Shown here one piece after another: positions 1 through 6,568 of a stretch of 8,257 nt of DNA. Position 1 is the first letter of the stretch; each line of letters starts with the position of its first letter. This stretch comes from CAYWNK01 sp047639615 (GTDB lineage Bacteria; Planctomycetota; UBA1135; GCA-002686595). The stretch lies in the NCBI GenBank assembly GCA_047639615.1, contig JBLIOL010000256.1, positions 1 to 8,257 of the forward strand. The letters run 5' to 3'. The notes beneath the pieces are model-generated. The model saw nothing but the letters and a program-made list of their open reading frames with translations. It did no database searches and had not been told where the DNA came from. Position numbers and translations under genes: made by a program.

Positions 1-111
1 GTGTGGCTCTCGAGCTTGCCCTTCGATCAGCTGGGCGGTGCTCCCGACGATGGCCAGGTGGCCATGACTAGCGTCAAGCAGCGGGTCCTCGCCGCTCTCG
101 AGCGCGAATAG
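1..111 (+). CDS. C-terminal fragment of an unrecognised plus-strand gene
   Basis: Frame 1 is open from the first base and ends with TAG at 109-111, giving 36 visible residues that finish in VLAALERE. The piece has no motif I can assign; its last dozen residues (VKQRVLAALERE) look like an amphipathic helix. It is the only plus-strand gene in the window and meets the histidine kinase gene tail-to-tail, with six bases between the stop codons. The codon choice (GTC, CTC, GCC, CGG) resembles that of the neighbours, which supports real coding. The first visible codon happens to be GTG, but with so little sequence upstream I treat the gene as cut by the window edge and not as starting there. Function unknown. 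Confidence 0.6.
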   Translation: MWLSSLPFDQLGGAPDDGQVAMTSVKQRVLAALERE

Positions 112-117
112 CCGCAG

Positions 118-2040
118 CTAGGCGGCGCTCTTGCCGATGCCCGCCATGGTCGAGCGCAGCAGCTTCAGGTCGATCGGCTTGGACAGGAACACGGAGCAAC
201 CGCAGTCGATTGCGCGAGCCTGTTGTTCCGGCATGACAGCTGCGGAGAGCGCGATGATCGGACCGGCGAAGCCCATGGCGGTAATGCGCTCCGTGGCCTC
301 GTAGCCGTCGATGCCGGGCATCTGCAAGTCCATTAGGATCGCATCGAAGGGCTGGTTCGCAGTCTCAGCAGCTTCCACCGCTTCGATGGCGGTGGCGCCA
401 TCCACGGCCTGCTCCACAACCAGGTCCATCTTCTCCAAGATGTGCTTGGCCAAAAGACGGTTGAGGTCCACGTCGTCCACCACCAGTATGCGCAGGCCCG
501 GCGTAGGGGTCGGCAGGGCAGTAGCTGAGGACTCGAGATTGGGCCTCTGGTCGACCGCTTCAGCCGGTAGGGCCAAGCGGAAGGTGCAGCCTTCGCCCTC
601 CACACTCGCGACCGAGAGCTCGCCCCCCATGGCGCGGGCCAACTCACGGCCGATGGCGAGCCCGAGGCCCGTGCCCGCGTGCTTGCGCGAGTGAGAGGAG
701 TCGATCTGTTCGAAGGCTTCGAAGATGCGCTTGAGCACAGTCGGCGCGAGACCGATGCCCGTGTCTTGGACCGTGGCGACGAGCTCTCCTGAGCGCCACG
801 CCAAGCGCAGCTTCACGCTACCCTCGTCGGTGAACTTGATGGCGTTGTCCACCAGCAGGTCAAGGATTTGGCGCACGCGCTTGCCATCCCCCCGCAGTTC
901 ATGGGGCAGGTCCGTTGCCGCAGTCATCTCCAGCTCGAGGCGCTTTCCCTGGGCAGCTTGCGAGAAGCCCATGCATAGGGACTCGAGCAGGCGGCCTGGC
1001 GCGTAAGGCTTCGATTCCAGTTGGATCTTGCCCGTATCGATGCTGGTGATATCCAACAGATCCGAAATCAGATCCATCAGGTGTTCGCCGCTGTCCTGAA
1101 TGTGATGGATGCTCTCCCGACGTTCGCGCGCGGACAGCTGCTCATCCTGGAGTTGTCGCGAGAAGCCCAGGATGGCGTTCATGGGCGTGCGCAATTCGTG
1201 ACTGGTGTTGGCCAGAAACAGGGAGCGCGCGAGCAGGGCCGCTTTCAACTCTGCCGTACGCTCCTCCACCGTCTGCTCGAGCCCATCACGGGCATCCTCG
1301 AGTCCCTGCACCAGTTCGGAAAAACTCTCCGAGAGAGCCTGAACTTCTGCGGGACCACAAGTGGGTGCCGTGAAGGCCTCGCCGGCGCGAGCCGCAACAG
1401 CCTCCTCAGCCAAGGCACGGATGGGTCGACCCAATACATGCCACAGGTAGCTCCAAGCGATCAGAATGATGGCTAGAAAGGCGAGGATGGCACGCGCGGT
1501 TTCGCTTTCGGCCGTGGCCACTTCCAAACCGACCTCATTGCTGCGTAGGCGCGCCACGCTCCGCATGACATCACGTATGTCCTCGAGGCCTTCGGTAAGC
1601 TCCATAGAGCTGGCATCAAAGCGGTCGAGCAGCTGATACAAGGCGCTATCCCGATCCTCCCCCCGAACCTCAAGCGATGCGGTAACGGCAGTCCCCATCT
1701 CCTCCGTACTCTCACGCAATCGCTCCCATGCCACCCCGTGCTCCATGCCCAAGGGTGTCTGAGACAGATCGCCGATGAGCCGGTTCATGCTCTGCGCCTG
1801 TTCCCCCGCCACCGGAGCTAAGTAGGTGGTTCCACCACCAAGGACCAGGTCGCCCATGAGCAGGAAGGTCTCTGCCCGCTCGACTAGGCGCTCAAGACTC
1901 TCGAGATCGCGCGCATCATCTTCCACCCGCTCACGTGCTTCCAGGGCGCCCGAAAGCTGCCCTGAAACCACATACGTCATCGCCCCCCCGGTCAAAACCA
2001 GGAGGGTCGTCTGCAGGAAGATGTGAGTGCCGATCCGCAA
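118..2040 (-). CDS. membrane-bound hybrid sensor histidine kinase with C-terminal receiver domain
   Basis: A 640-residue inner-membrane hybrid kinase that should autophosphorylate on histidine and pass the phosphate to its own receiver. Order of parts: membrane helix about residues 5-27, a mostly helical periplasmic sensor region about 28-183 of no family I recognise, second membrane helix about 184-201, a HAMP-like linker about 202-255, a coiled coil about 255-272, a HisKA dimerisation domain with phosphoacceptor H281 in SHELRTP, an HATPase domain with N-box N399 in DNAIKF, G1 box DTGIG 426-430 and G2 box GTGLG 456-460, then a receiver about 516-636 with acidic pair D522/D523, phosphoacceptor D571 (MDLQMPG), S599 and K621. 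All catalytic residues are present. There is no HPt domain, so a relay to a regulator must use a separate protein. The start is TTG, the only start codon in frame after an upstream stop, and it keeps the first membrane helix; the next ATG (residue 21) would destroy that helix. No good ribosome binding site is visible, and the start lies 7 bases after the exported-protein gene, so coupled translation is likely. Confidence 0.95.
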   Translation of the reverse strand: MRIGTHIFLQTTLLVLTGGAMTYVVSGQLSGALEARERVEDDARDLESLERLVERAETFLLMGDLVLGGGTTYLAPVAGEQAQSMNRLIGDLSQTPLGMEHGVAWERLRESTEEMGTAVTASLEVRGEDRDSALYQLLDRFDASSMELTEGLEDIRDVMRSVARLRSNEVGLEVATAESETARAILAFLAIILIAWSYLWHVLGRPIRALAEEAVAARAGEAFTAPTCGPAEVQALSESFSELVQGLEDARDGLEQTVEERTAELKAALLARSLFLANTSHELRTPMNAILGFSRQLQDEQLSARERRESIHHIQDSGEHLMDLISDLLDITSIDTGKIQLESKPYAPGRLLESLCMGFSQAAQGKRLELEMTAATDLPHELRGDGKRVRQILDLLVDNAIKFTDEGSVKLRLAWRSGELVATVQDTGIGLAPTVLKRIFEAFEQIDSSHSRKHAGTGLGLAIGRELARAMGGELSVASVEGEGCTFRLALPAEAVDQRPNLESSATALPTPTPGLRILVVDDVDLNRLLAKHILEKMDLVVEQAVDGATAIEAVEAAETANQPFDAILMDLQMPGIDGYEATERITAMGFAGPIIALSAAVMPEQQARAIDCGCSVFLSKPIDLKLLRSTMAGIGKSAA

Positions 2041-2047
2041 GGGGTGT

Positions 2048-3070
2048 CTACTTGGCGCTTGGGTGCACTTGGCTTTGGAGCGTGATCAGGACTTCCATGG
2101 TGGCAAGGTCGACTGCGCTCGCGCAGCCCTCGAAGTCCTGACGAGTCTTGCCAACCTGGGCCTGGAAGAGACTGCGTAGGTCCTGCTGGGGCCAAGGGCC
2201 TTGGCTGTCGATGGCGGTGATCGCGCCGTGCTTGTCAATACTCCACCAAAGGGTGAGGTCGAGGCCGTCGCGCTTCCAGCGCGCGCTAAAGAGCTGGCCC
2301 TGGGAGTGCCCCGCTGCTCCGGTGAGATCGAAGGCATAGGCCTGGCTGCGGTCGATGCCCGTGCTTTGCAAGCCAACCTCACGTTCGAGTTCGTCGGTGA
2401 CGAACTCGTCGTAGAGGGAATCGGGCGAAGGGGTAGCGATGGTCGAGGGGTTTAGCCAGCGTACGATGCGCTCGGCCCTGAGCAGCCGCAGATCCGCACC
2501 CCAGGCACTCTCGGTAGCGGCGATGGTCTTAAGCCCATTGCGGACCAGGGCCATCCCGAGAGACTCCGCAGCGGAGGGCAAGGGCAGAGCTTCCGGATCC
2601 AGACTAGTTCCCGGGCGGTCGATCATGCCGCGCAAATCGTTGAACCCAGCGCCGATGAACTTGGAACGGACGTCCGGCTGCTCGAAGAATGATTTGCTGC
2701 GATCGCGGCAGCGCTGAAAGCCAAAGTCCACCACGCGCAGGTTCATGTCGAAAGCCCAAGCCACTTCCACGAGGCCCCACTTGCCGGCCTCGGAACGCAC
2801 ATGAACCACGCCGAGAGATTCACCGTCTTTCATGGCCACGTAGAGCGTATGGCGGCCCAATTCGTTGAAGTGCAGGGTGAAGGGCAAGCGCTTGGCGATG
2901 CCCTCACGGCTGCCCTCGTCGATCGTGCGCACGATCGAGCGGTAGGAGGTAGCCTCCTCGAAGAGCTTGTAGATCTGCTTGTTCGGATCGCGCAGGGCGC
3001 AATAGGCCTGCGCACCCGCGAGTGGGGCAAAAGCGGCCAAGAGAGTGAGTGTAAGTAATGACTTCAGCAT
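2048..3070 (-). CDS. exported protein with two FMN-binding-like halves, no flavinylation motif
   Basis: A 340-residue protein with a clear signal peptide (residues 1 to about 22; K3, a hydrophobic core, then AGAQA), so it should be periplasmic. I do not recognise it as a named family. The first half (about 84-190) follows the general pattern of FMN-binding domains of the NqrC/RnfG type: a strand after a small-residue turn (LGVVHV), a paired strand (LVEVAWAFD), 'hydrophobic-VVDFGF', a short helix, then F(I)GAGFNDLRG and a closing helix containing ALVRNGLKTI. The second half (about 259-325) repeats the strand pattern (LDLTLWWSIDKHGAITAID, then a helix and DFEG). The usual S/T-G-A-T attachment motif is absent from both, so covalent FMN is unlikely. 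The domain call is pattern reading, not a database result. Cysteines at 24, 121 and 316. The start chosen is the ATG that gives the signal peptide, 10 bases after the porin stop and preceded by GAGA; the same frame stays open to 3676, but upstream it only shadows the porin gene. Stop is TAG. Confidence 0.82.
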   Translation of the reverse strand: MLKSLLTLTLLAAFAPLAGAQAYCALRDPNKQIYKLFEEATSYRSIVRTIDEGSREGIAKRLPFTLHFNELGRHTLYVAMKDGESLGVVHVRSEAGKWGLVEVAWAFDMNLRVVDFGFQRCRDRSKSFFEQPDVRSKFIGAGFNDLRGMIDRPGTSLDPEALPLPSAAESLGMALVRNGLKTIAATESAWGADLRLLRAERIVRWLNPSTIATPSPDSLYDEFVTDELEREVGLQSTGIDRSQAYAFDLTGAAGHSQGQLFSARWKRDGLDLTLWWSIDKHGAITAIDSQGPWPQQDLRSLFQAQVGKTRQDFEGCASAVDLATMEVLITLQSQVHPSAK

Positions 3071-3080
3071 GAGATGTCTC

Positions 3081-4085
3081 TTAGAAACGAACACGGAGTT
3101 GCAAGGCGAAGCCGCCGTCATGGCTGCCTCCCGGCATGGCCGGATCAAGGATCTGGGTGTACTGCACGCTGATGTTCCAACCGGTAGCCACGGTCCAACG
3201 CATGCCAAGTTTCGACTCAAGGGTTGTGGTCTCTCCGGAGGGGCCGTCGAGGCTGGAGGAGACCAGTTGCACCCAGCTGAACTGGGTCTCGTTCGAGTTG
3301 CGCCAGTTGACCTCGCCAAGGGCCTTGAGCACGTCAGTGTCCCCGCCGTTTTCGCCTGAGGAGACCTCGGCCATGAAGCCCAGGTTCTTGCGGTAGACAG
3401 TGGCGTCCAACCCGACCCGCGAGCGCTCAAGGATGCCCGCCGGCGTTTGGAAGTCACCCTCCACAAAGGACACGCCGAAGACCTGATCAGAATCCCTGGG
3501 CGTCCCGAAGCGACCACTGAACACACCGGGGTCGCCTTCAGAGTCCCACTCATTACCCGAGCCACGACTCCAAGCGACCTCATACTCGAAGCTCTCCAAC
3601 TCACCGTTGAGAGTCGCACCCCAGTCAGCCTTGAGACCGAAGTTGGCGGGGTGCGTGTAGTCGCGCAGGGTGCCATTGGTGACCACCAAGTGCTCCAGGC
3701 CGAAGGGCACTTCGAAGTGCCCCACGCGTAGGTTCATGCTGCCGTCGTCGCGCAACTTCACGTTGGCGTTGAAGATGCGCCAGACCAGCTCCCAGTCCTC
3801 CGAGCCGTCAAAGAGCGGCGGATGGGGATCCAGGCTATCGACCCGAGTCAGGAAGGGCTGCAGGTTGAGCGTGGCCACATCCCGTTCATCCGTGGAAATG
3901 ACCTTGTGGATGTCGAGCCCAAAGAAGGCCAGGGTTGCTGTGCTCTTGCCCTTGCCATCCGTGAGCACGCGTACGCTCTCATCGATGGACCAACGCAGAT
4001 TCTCGGTCCACCAATCGGTCCAATGGGGTTCAGTTGGCCCCTGGAGGAGGGTTGGAGCGGCGATAAAAATTGCGGCGGCGAGCAT
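3081..4085 (-). CDS. OprO/OprP-like outer-membrane porin
   Basis: A 334-residue beta-barrel protein expected to trimerise in the outer membrane and allow diffusion of small, probably anionic, solutes; the phosphate preference of the family's namesakes cannot be assumed here. Supporting signs: a short signal peptide (residues 1 to about 16), alternating polar and hydrophobic strands throughout, the RVGHFEVPFGLEH stretch at 120-132 that is characteristic of this family, tryptophan-rich strands, and a C-terminal phenylalanine (RVRF, F334) as needed by the BAM assembly machinery. It is shorter than OprP (a little over 400 residues). The predicted signal peptide lacks a basic residue: the codons just before the ATG read R-Y, but no upstream ATG, GTG or TTG exists in frame before a stop at 4125-4127, so the ATG at 4085 stands. 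No clear ribosome binding site. First gene of the porin, exported protein, kinase unit; ends with TAA, the only TAA among the genes here. Confidence 0.87.
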   Translation of the reverse strand: MLAAAIFIAAPTLLQGPTEPHWTDWWTENLRWSIDESVRVLTDGKGKSTATLAFFGLDIHKVISTDERDVATLNLQPFLTRVDSLDPHPPLFDGSEDWELVWRIFNANVKLRDDGSMNLRVGHFEVPFGLEHLVVTNGTLRDYTHPANFGLKADWGATLNGELESFEYEVAWSRGSGNEWDSEGDPGVFSGRFGTPRDSDQVFGVSFVEGDFQTPAGILERSRVGLDATVYRKNLGFMAEVSSGENGGDTDVLKALGEVNWRNSNETQFSWVQLVSSSLDGPSGETTTLESKLGMRWTVATGWNISVQYTQILDPAMPGGSHDGGFALQLRVRF

Positions 4086-4256
4086 GTAGCGATTCTGAAA
4101 AAGGACTCGGGGTGTACCGAAACCTCATCGGAATCTAGCCTCGCTATCCGCGACCTCGACCTACCCAAAAGCTCAACCGTCCCGCTGACGCAAGAAGGAG
4201 GTAGCGAAAGTCACGCCCCGGTAACCTGCGGGGGCCTGGCGCTCCAAATTGAGGCA
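4086..4256. other. 171-base intergenic region upstream of the porin gene
   Basis: The only sizeable gap in the window. It should hold the end of the DUF819 transcript on its right and the porin promoter and leader on its left, both for minus-strand transcription. Visible elements are a GC-rich hairpin at 4215-4235 and a small inverted repeat (CCGA, 7 bases, TCGG) at 4117-4131, about 32-46 bases before the porin ATG. I found no convincing sigma-70 pair: a TTGGGT/TAGCGA pair with a 16-base spacer on the minus strand is weak. I compared it by eye with the conserved cores of common riboswitches (c-di-GMP-I, TPP, glycine, fluoride, ZTP) and saw no match. No short gene is supported. Confidence 0.5.
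4215..4235 (-). terminator. possible weak terminator hairpin after the DUF819 gene
   Basis: GCCCC at 4215-4219 pairs with GGGGC at 4231-4235 around an 11-base loop; an alternative register pairs 4216-4220 with 4229-4233 around an 8-base loop. It begins about 22 bases past the DUF819 stop codon on the minus strand, a normal position for a terminator. Read on the minus strand it is followed by GTGACTTTC, with only three T residues in a row, so it lacks a proper U-tract and would be inefficient as an intrinsic terminator. It could equally be a 3'-end stabilising hairpin or chance in GC-rich sequence. Confidence 0.25.
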
Positions 4257-5543
4257 CTACGCCCCAGATAGGGCCTTCAGGCTCAAGCCACAGAGCCAAG
4301 CCCCGTAGGTCCCGAGCACGTACCCGAGCACGGCCATCATGACCCCCACCGGGGCTAGCACGGGGTGGAAGGCAGAGGCCACCACAGGAGCGGAGGCTGC
4401 ACCACCAATATTGGCCTGGCTACCCACCGCGACGAAGAAGAAGGGCGCCTTGATCAGCTTCGCCACCACCAGCATTAGGCAGGCGTGGACCGCGATCCAG
4501 ATCAGGCCCAGCAAGAAGAGGGAGGAATTCTCGAACACCGCCATCAGGTCCATTTTCATACCGATGGTGGCCACGAGGATGTACAGGAAGACCGTGCCAA
4601 TGCGCGAAGCGCCGGCGCTCTCCAGGTGACGCATGGGCGTGAAGGAGAACATCACTCCGATCGATGTCGAGATGACGATCAACCAGAAGAAGCCGCTGGT
4701 CAGGCTGAACTTCGCCAGTAAGGGGTGATTGGCTTCGATCCAAGGCGTGATCATGTCCGCTCCGAAGTGCGCCACCGACATGGCGCCGAGGCCCACGGCC
4801 AAGATCGCGAAGAGATCTTTGGTGGCCGGGATACGGGCGTTCGCCGCTTGGTAGCTCGCGACCTTGTCCTTGAGCCGGTCGATCGCACTGGTGTCCGCGC
4901 CGGTGAAGGCATCGATGCGCTTGGCGATGCCCGCGCCGTACAAGATGAAGGCCATCCACACATTGGCCACGAGCACATCTACGGCGATCCAGACCGAGAA
5001 GACATCGTCGCCGACCTCGAAGACCTCCTTCATGGCAGCCTGGTTAGCACCGCCGCCGATCCAACTGCCCGCCACCGTTGTCATGCCGCGCCAAACCGCA
5101 TCGGCCCCGCTGACCGCGGCCATTTCCGGGTCGATCAGCCCGAAGATCATGAGCGCCAAGGGCGCGCCGAGCATGACCCCCAAGGTTCCCGTCAGGAACA
5201 TGATCAGGATCTTGGGACCCAGATTCCAAATGGCCTTGAGATCCAGGTTCAAGGTCAGCAACACCAAACTGGCCGGCAACAGGTAGCGCGAAGCCACAAA
5301 GTAGAGCTGCGACTCCTCGCTGTTGATGATCCCGAAGGTGCCCAGCAAGCCCGGGATGAAATAGCACAGGAGCAAGCCCGGCACGAAGCGGTAGAAGCCC
5401 TTGAAGAGTGGGTTCTCGCTCTCGCTCGTGATAAACACGAAGGCCAGGATCGCCACCAGGATCCCGAGGATGACAGCGTCGTTCGTGATGAGCGCAGTCT
5501 CGGCGGTCTCTTCGGCCAGTGCGGCGAGCGGTAGGGTGTGCAT
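4257..5543 (-). CDS. DUF819 (YjcL-like) multi-pass membrane protein, putative transporter
   Basis: A 428-residue, very hydrophobic inner-membrane protein with about 10-12 predicted membrane spans. The ITNDAVILGIL opening at 19-29, AGSWIGGGANQAAM at 158-171 and GSQANIGGAASAPVVASAF at 374-392 are typical of the DUF819 family, known in Bacillus as YjcL, whose substrate I believe has not been established. Two halves are visible: LNLDLKAI (98-105) with the first GS..GGGAN motif, and GMKMDLMAV (328-336) with the second GS..IGGAA motif. That looks like a tandem structural repeat of the kind seen in secondary carriers with broken helices. A hydrophilic loop lies at about 209-242. The start is the only ATG before an in-frame stop that is also the DinB stop (5577-5579). 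The codons between (from a CTG at 5570) would extend the hydrophobic N-terminus; this is noted but not preferred. It lies 33 bases after the DinB gene, so co-transcription is plausible. No strong ribosome binding site. Stop is TAG. Confidence 0.9.
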   Translation of the reverse strand: MHTLPLAALAEETAETALITNDAVILGILVAILAFVFITSESENPLFKGFYRFVPGLLLCYFIPGLLGTFGIINSEESQLYFVASRYLLPASLVLLTLNLDLKAIWNLGPKILIMFLTGTLGVMLGAPLALMIFGLIDPEMAAVSGADAVWRGMTTVAGSWIGGGANQAAMKEVFEVGDDVFSVWIAVDVLVANVWMAFILYGAGIAKRIDAFTGADTSAIDRLKDKVASYQAANARIPATKDLFAILAVGLGAMSVAHFGADMITPWIEANHPLLAKFSLTSGFFWLIVISTSIGVMFSFTPMRHLESAGASRIGTVFLYILVATIGMKMDLMAVFENSSLFLLGLIWIAVHACLMLVVAKLIKAPFFFVAVGSQANIGGAASAPVVASAFHPVLAPVGVMMAVLGYVLGTYGAWLCGLSLKALSGA

Positions 5544-5576
5544 CGCTATGAGGGTAGCTACACACCCCAGTCCTAG

Positions 5577-6089
5577 CTAGGCCAGCGTGGTGTCGTCGTA
5601 GAAGGAAAGTCCGTGGCCTGCACCACCGCGCGCCTTCGCGACCCAAACCGCCTGGCCCGTGTGCCAGGAGAAGTGCTCGACCACGTGCAGGATCGCCGTT
5701 TGCACCGTGTTGTCGTAGCCCTGCACAGTGACGGTCTCGGCCAGTCGAGCTTCCGACAGGGACTCGATAGCCGTGGCCGCCGCTTCGATGGTGGCGCGCA
5801 AGGCCGCCAAGAGTTCGTCGCCGCTGCGGCTCTCAAGCTCGGCGTTCGCGGCGAACTCGGCGTCGCGCGCGCGGTCGTCGTCTTGGCCACCAACGCCCGC
5901 GAGGATCCACTGGCGCACGTTGCCTTCCAGGTGCACGAGGATGGTACCGAAAGCGATGCACTCCGAATGCGGGCGCCACCAGAGGTCCGCCGGGGGGAGG
6001 ATCGCGAGTGCGCGCTCTAGGCGCGGCAGGTAGACGCCGCGCAGATAGTCGGCACTGGCCGTGACAAATCCGAGCGGGAGGCTGCTCAC
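5577..6089 (-). CDS. DinB-family (DUF1572-like) putative metal-dependent protein
   Basis: A 170-residue cytoplasmic protein predicted to form the DinB four-helix bundle. Members bind a divalent metal through three histidines, and characterised relatives include thiol-dependent transferases; the reaction of this one is unknown. With the GTG start used here the likely ligands are H53 (in ILVHLEGNVRQW), H139 and H143 (in HVVEHFSWHTGQ); H135 is also nearby. Opening helix: DYLRGVYLPRLERAL. The frame can be extended to a TTG at 6116, adding nine residues, but that overlaps the upstream gene by 31 bases. The GTG at 6087-6089 gives a classic GTGA overlap with the upstream stop, so I prefer it. The tight overlap suggests coupled translation behind gcvP and the small acidic gene. 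Stop is TAG. Confidence 0.87.
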   Translation of the reverse strand: MSSLPLGFVTASADYLRGVYLPRLERALAILPPADLWWRPHSECIAFGTILVHLEGNVRQWILAGVGGQDDDRARDAEFAANAELESRSGDELLAALRATIEAAATAIESLSEARLAETVTVQGYDNTVQTAILHVVEHFSWHTGQAVWVAKARGGAGHGLSFYDDTTLA

Positions 6090-6568
6090 TCCTGGTCCGC
6101 CATCTCTTCGAGCCAAGCAGCTTGAGCTGTGCCCTTGGGGTCCTTGGAGACACCTTCGATGACGATGGCCGCTAGGTAACTCTCTTCATCGATAGCAAGC
6201 CACAAGAGGCTGCGGCCAACCCGTGCCCAGGAGCTGGTCTCGAGGTCGCCGAAGGAGATCCGCAGGGTTCCGGCGGAGGCATCGAAGCGATAGCGCGGCG
6301 TCTCGCCCTCGGCCAATTCCACCTCGGCCGTCACGGCGGAGGGAGCATCTTCCGGTCGTTCCGCCACGGGCATATCGCCCGATTCACCGGAGAGGTCCAG
6401 GCTCAGGTGTTGGAACTCTTCGTCCTCACCCAAGCCAACCGATAGCCCGGCTCCCAACTCGGCAGCGATGCCCTCCTCGTCAAAGACACTCGCCACCAGG
6501 TCGACCACGCCCGTGCCCGGGTGATGGTAGGCCTTGTAGGTGTGGTTGCCTTCGAAGACGACGATCAT
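6086..6568 (-). CDS. unrecognised small acidic protein translationally coupled to gcvP
   Basis: A 160-residue protein that I cannot assign to a family. It has no signal peptide and no membrane span, so it is probably cytoplasmic. It is strongly acidic, rich in D and E with few K or R. The pattern suggests a mixed beta protein: strands at about 2-6, 21-29, 54-60, 79-86, 100-106 and 119-126 (SLLWLAIDEES), then YLAAIVIEGV and a C-terminal helix (AQAAWLEEMADQE). The stretch around 119-140 faintly recalls DUF2283-type sequences, but too weakly for a call. Its ATG overlaps the gcvP stop as ATGA (6565-6568) and its TGA overlaps the DinB start as GTGA (6086-6089), so it sits in a tight three-gene run. 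Codon use and frame are uninterrupted, which supports real coding even without a family match. Confidence 0.8.
   Translation of the reverse strand: MIVVFEGNHTYKAYHHPGTGVVDLVASVFDEEGIAAELGAGLSVGLGEDEEFQHLSLDLSGESGDMPVAERPEDAPSAVTAEVELAEGETPRYRFDASAGTLRISFGDLETSSWARVGRSLLWLAIDEESYLAAIVIEGVSKDPKGTAQAAWLEEMADQE

Noticed and set aside
2309..2326. D-L-T-G-A-A at residues 248-253 of the exported protein, resembling an ApbE flavinylation site
   Set aside because: The acceptor position is alanine instead of threonine or serine, and the motif precedes the second domain-like half instead of closing it, so it is probably chance.
3071..3080. Perfect inverted repeat GAGA-TG-TCTC filling the 10-base gap between porin and exported-protein genes
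   Set aside because: A two-base loop cannot form a useful hairpin; the minus-strand GAGA is more simply a weak ribosome binding site, and a 4-base arm is expected by chance.
3071..3676. Roughly 200-codon N-terminal extension of the exported protein's open frame
   Set aside because: It lies wholly over the porin gene in another frame, its composition (R, S, P, T rich) is that of a shadow, and the ATG at 3070 gives a proper signal peptide 10 bases after the porin stop.
4086..4256. Possible riboswitch suggested by GACGCAAGAAGG and GGTAACC segments recalling c-di-GMP-I parts
   Set aside because: The segments are on the plus strand, facing away from the porin gene, in the wrong order, and without the conserved core pairing.
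4725..5534. 269-codon open frame on the plus strand opposite the DUF819 gene
   Set aside because: Rich in R, H, E, D and G with no domain pattern; it is the antisense shadow of a well-supported membrane protein gene.
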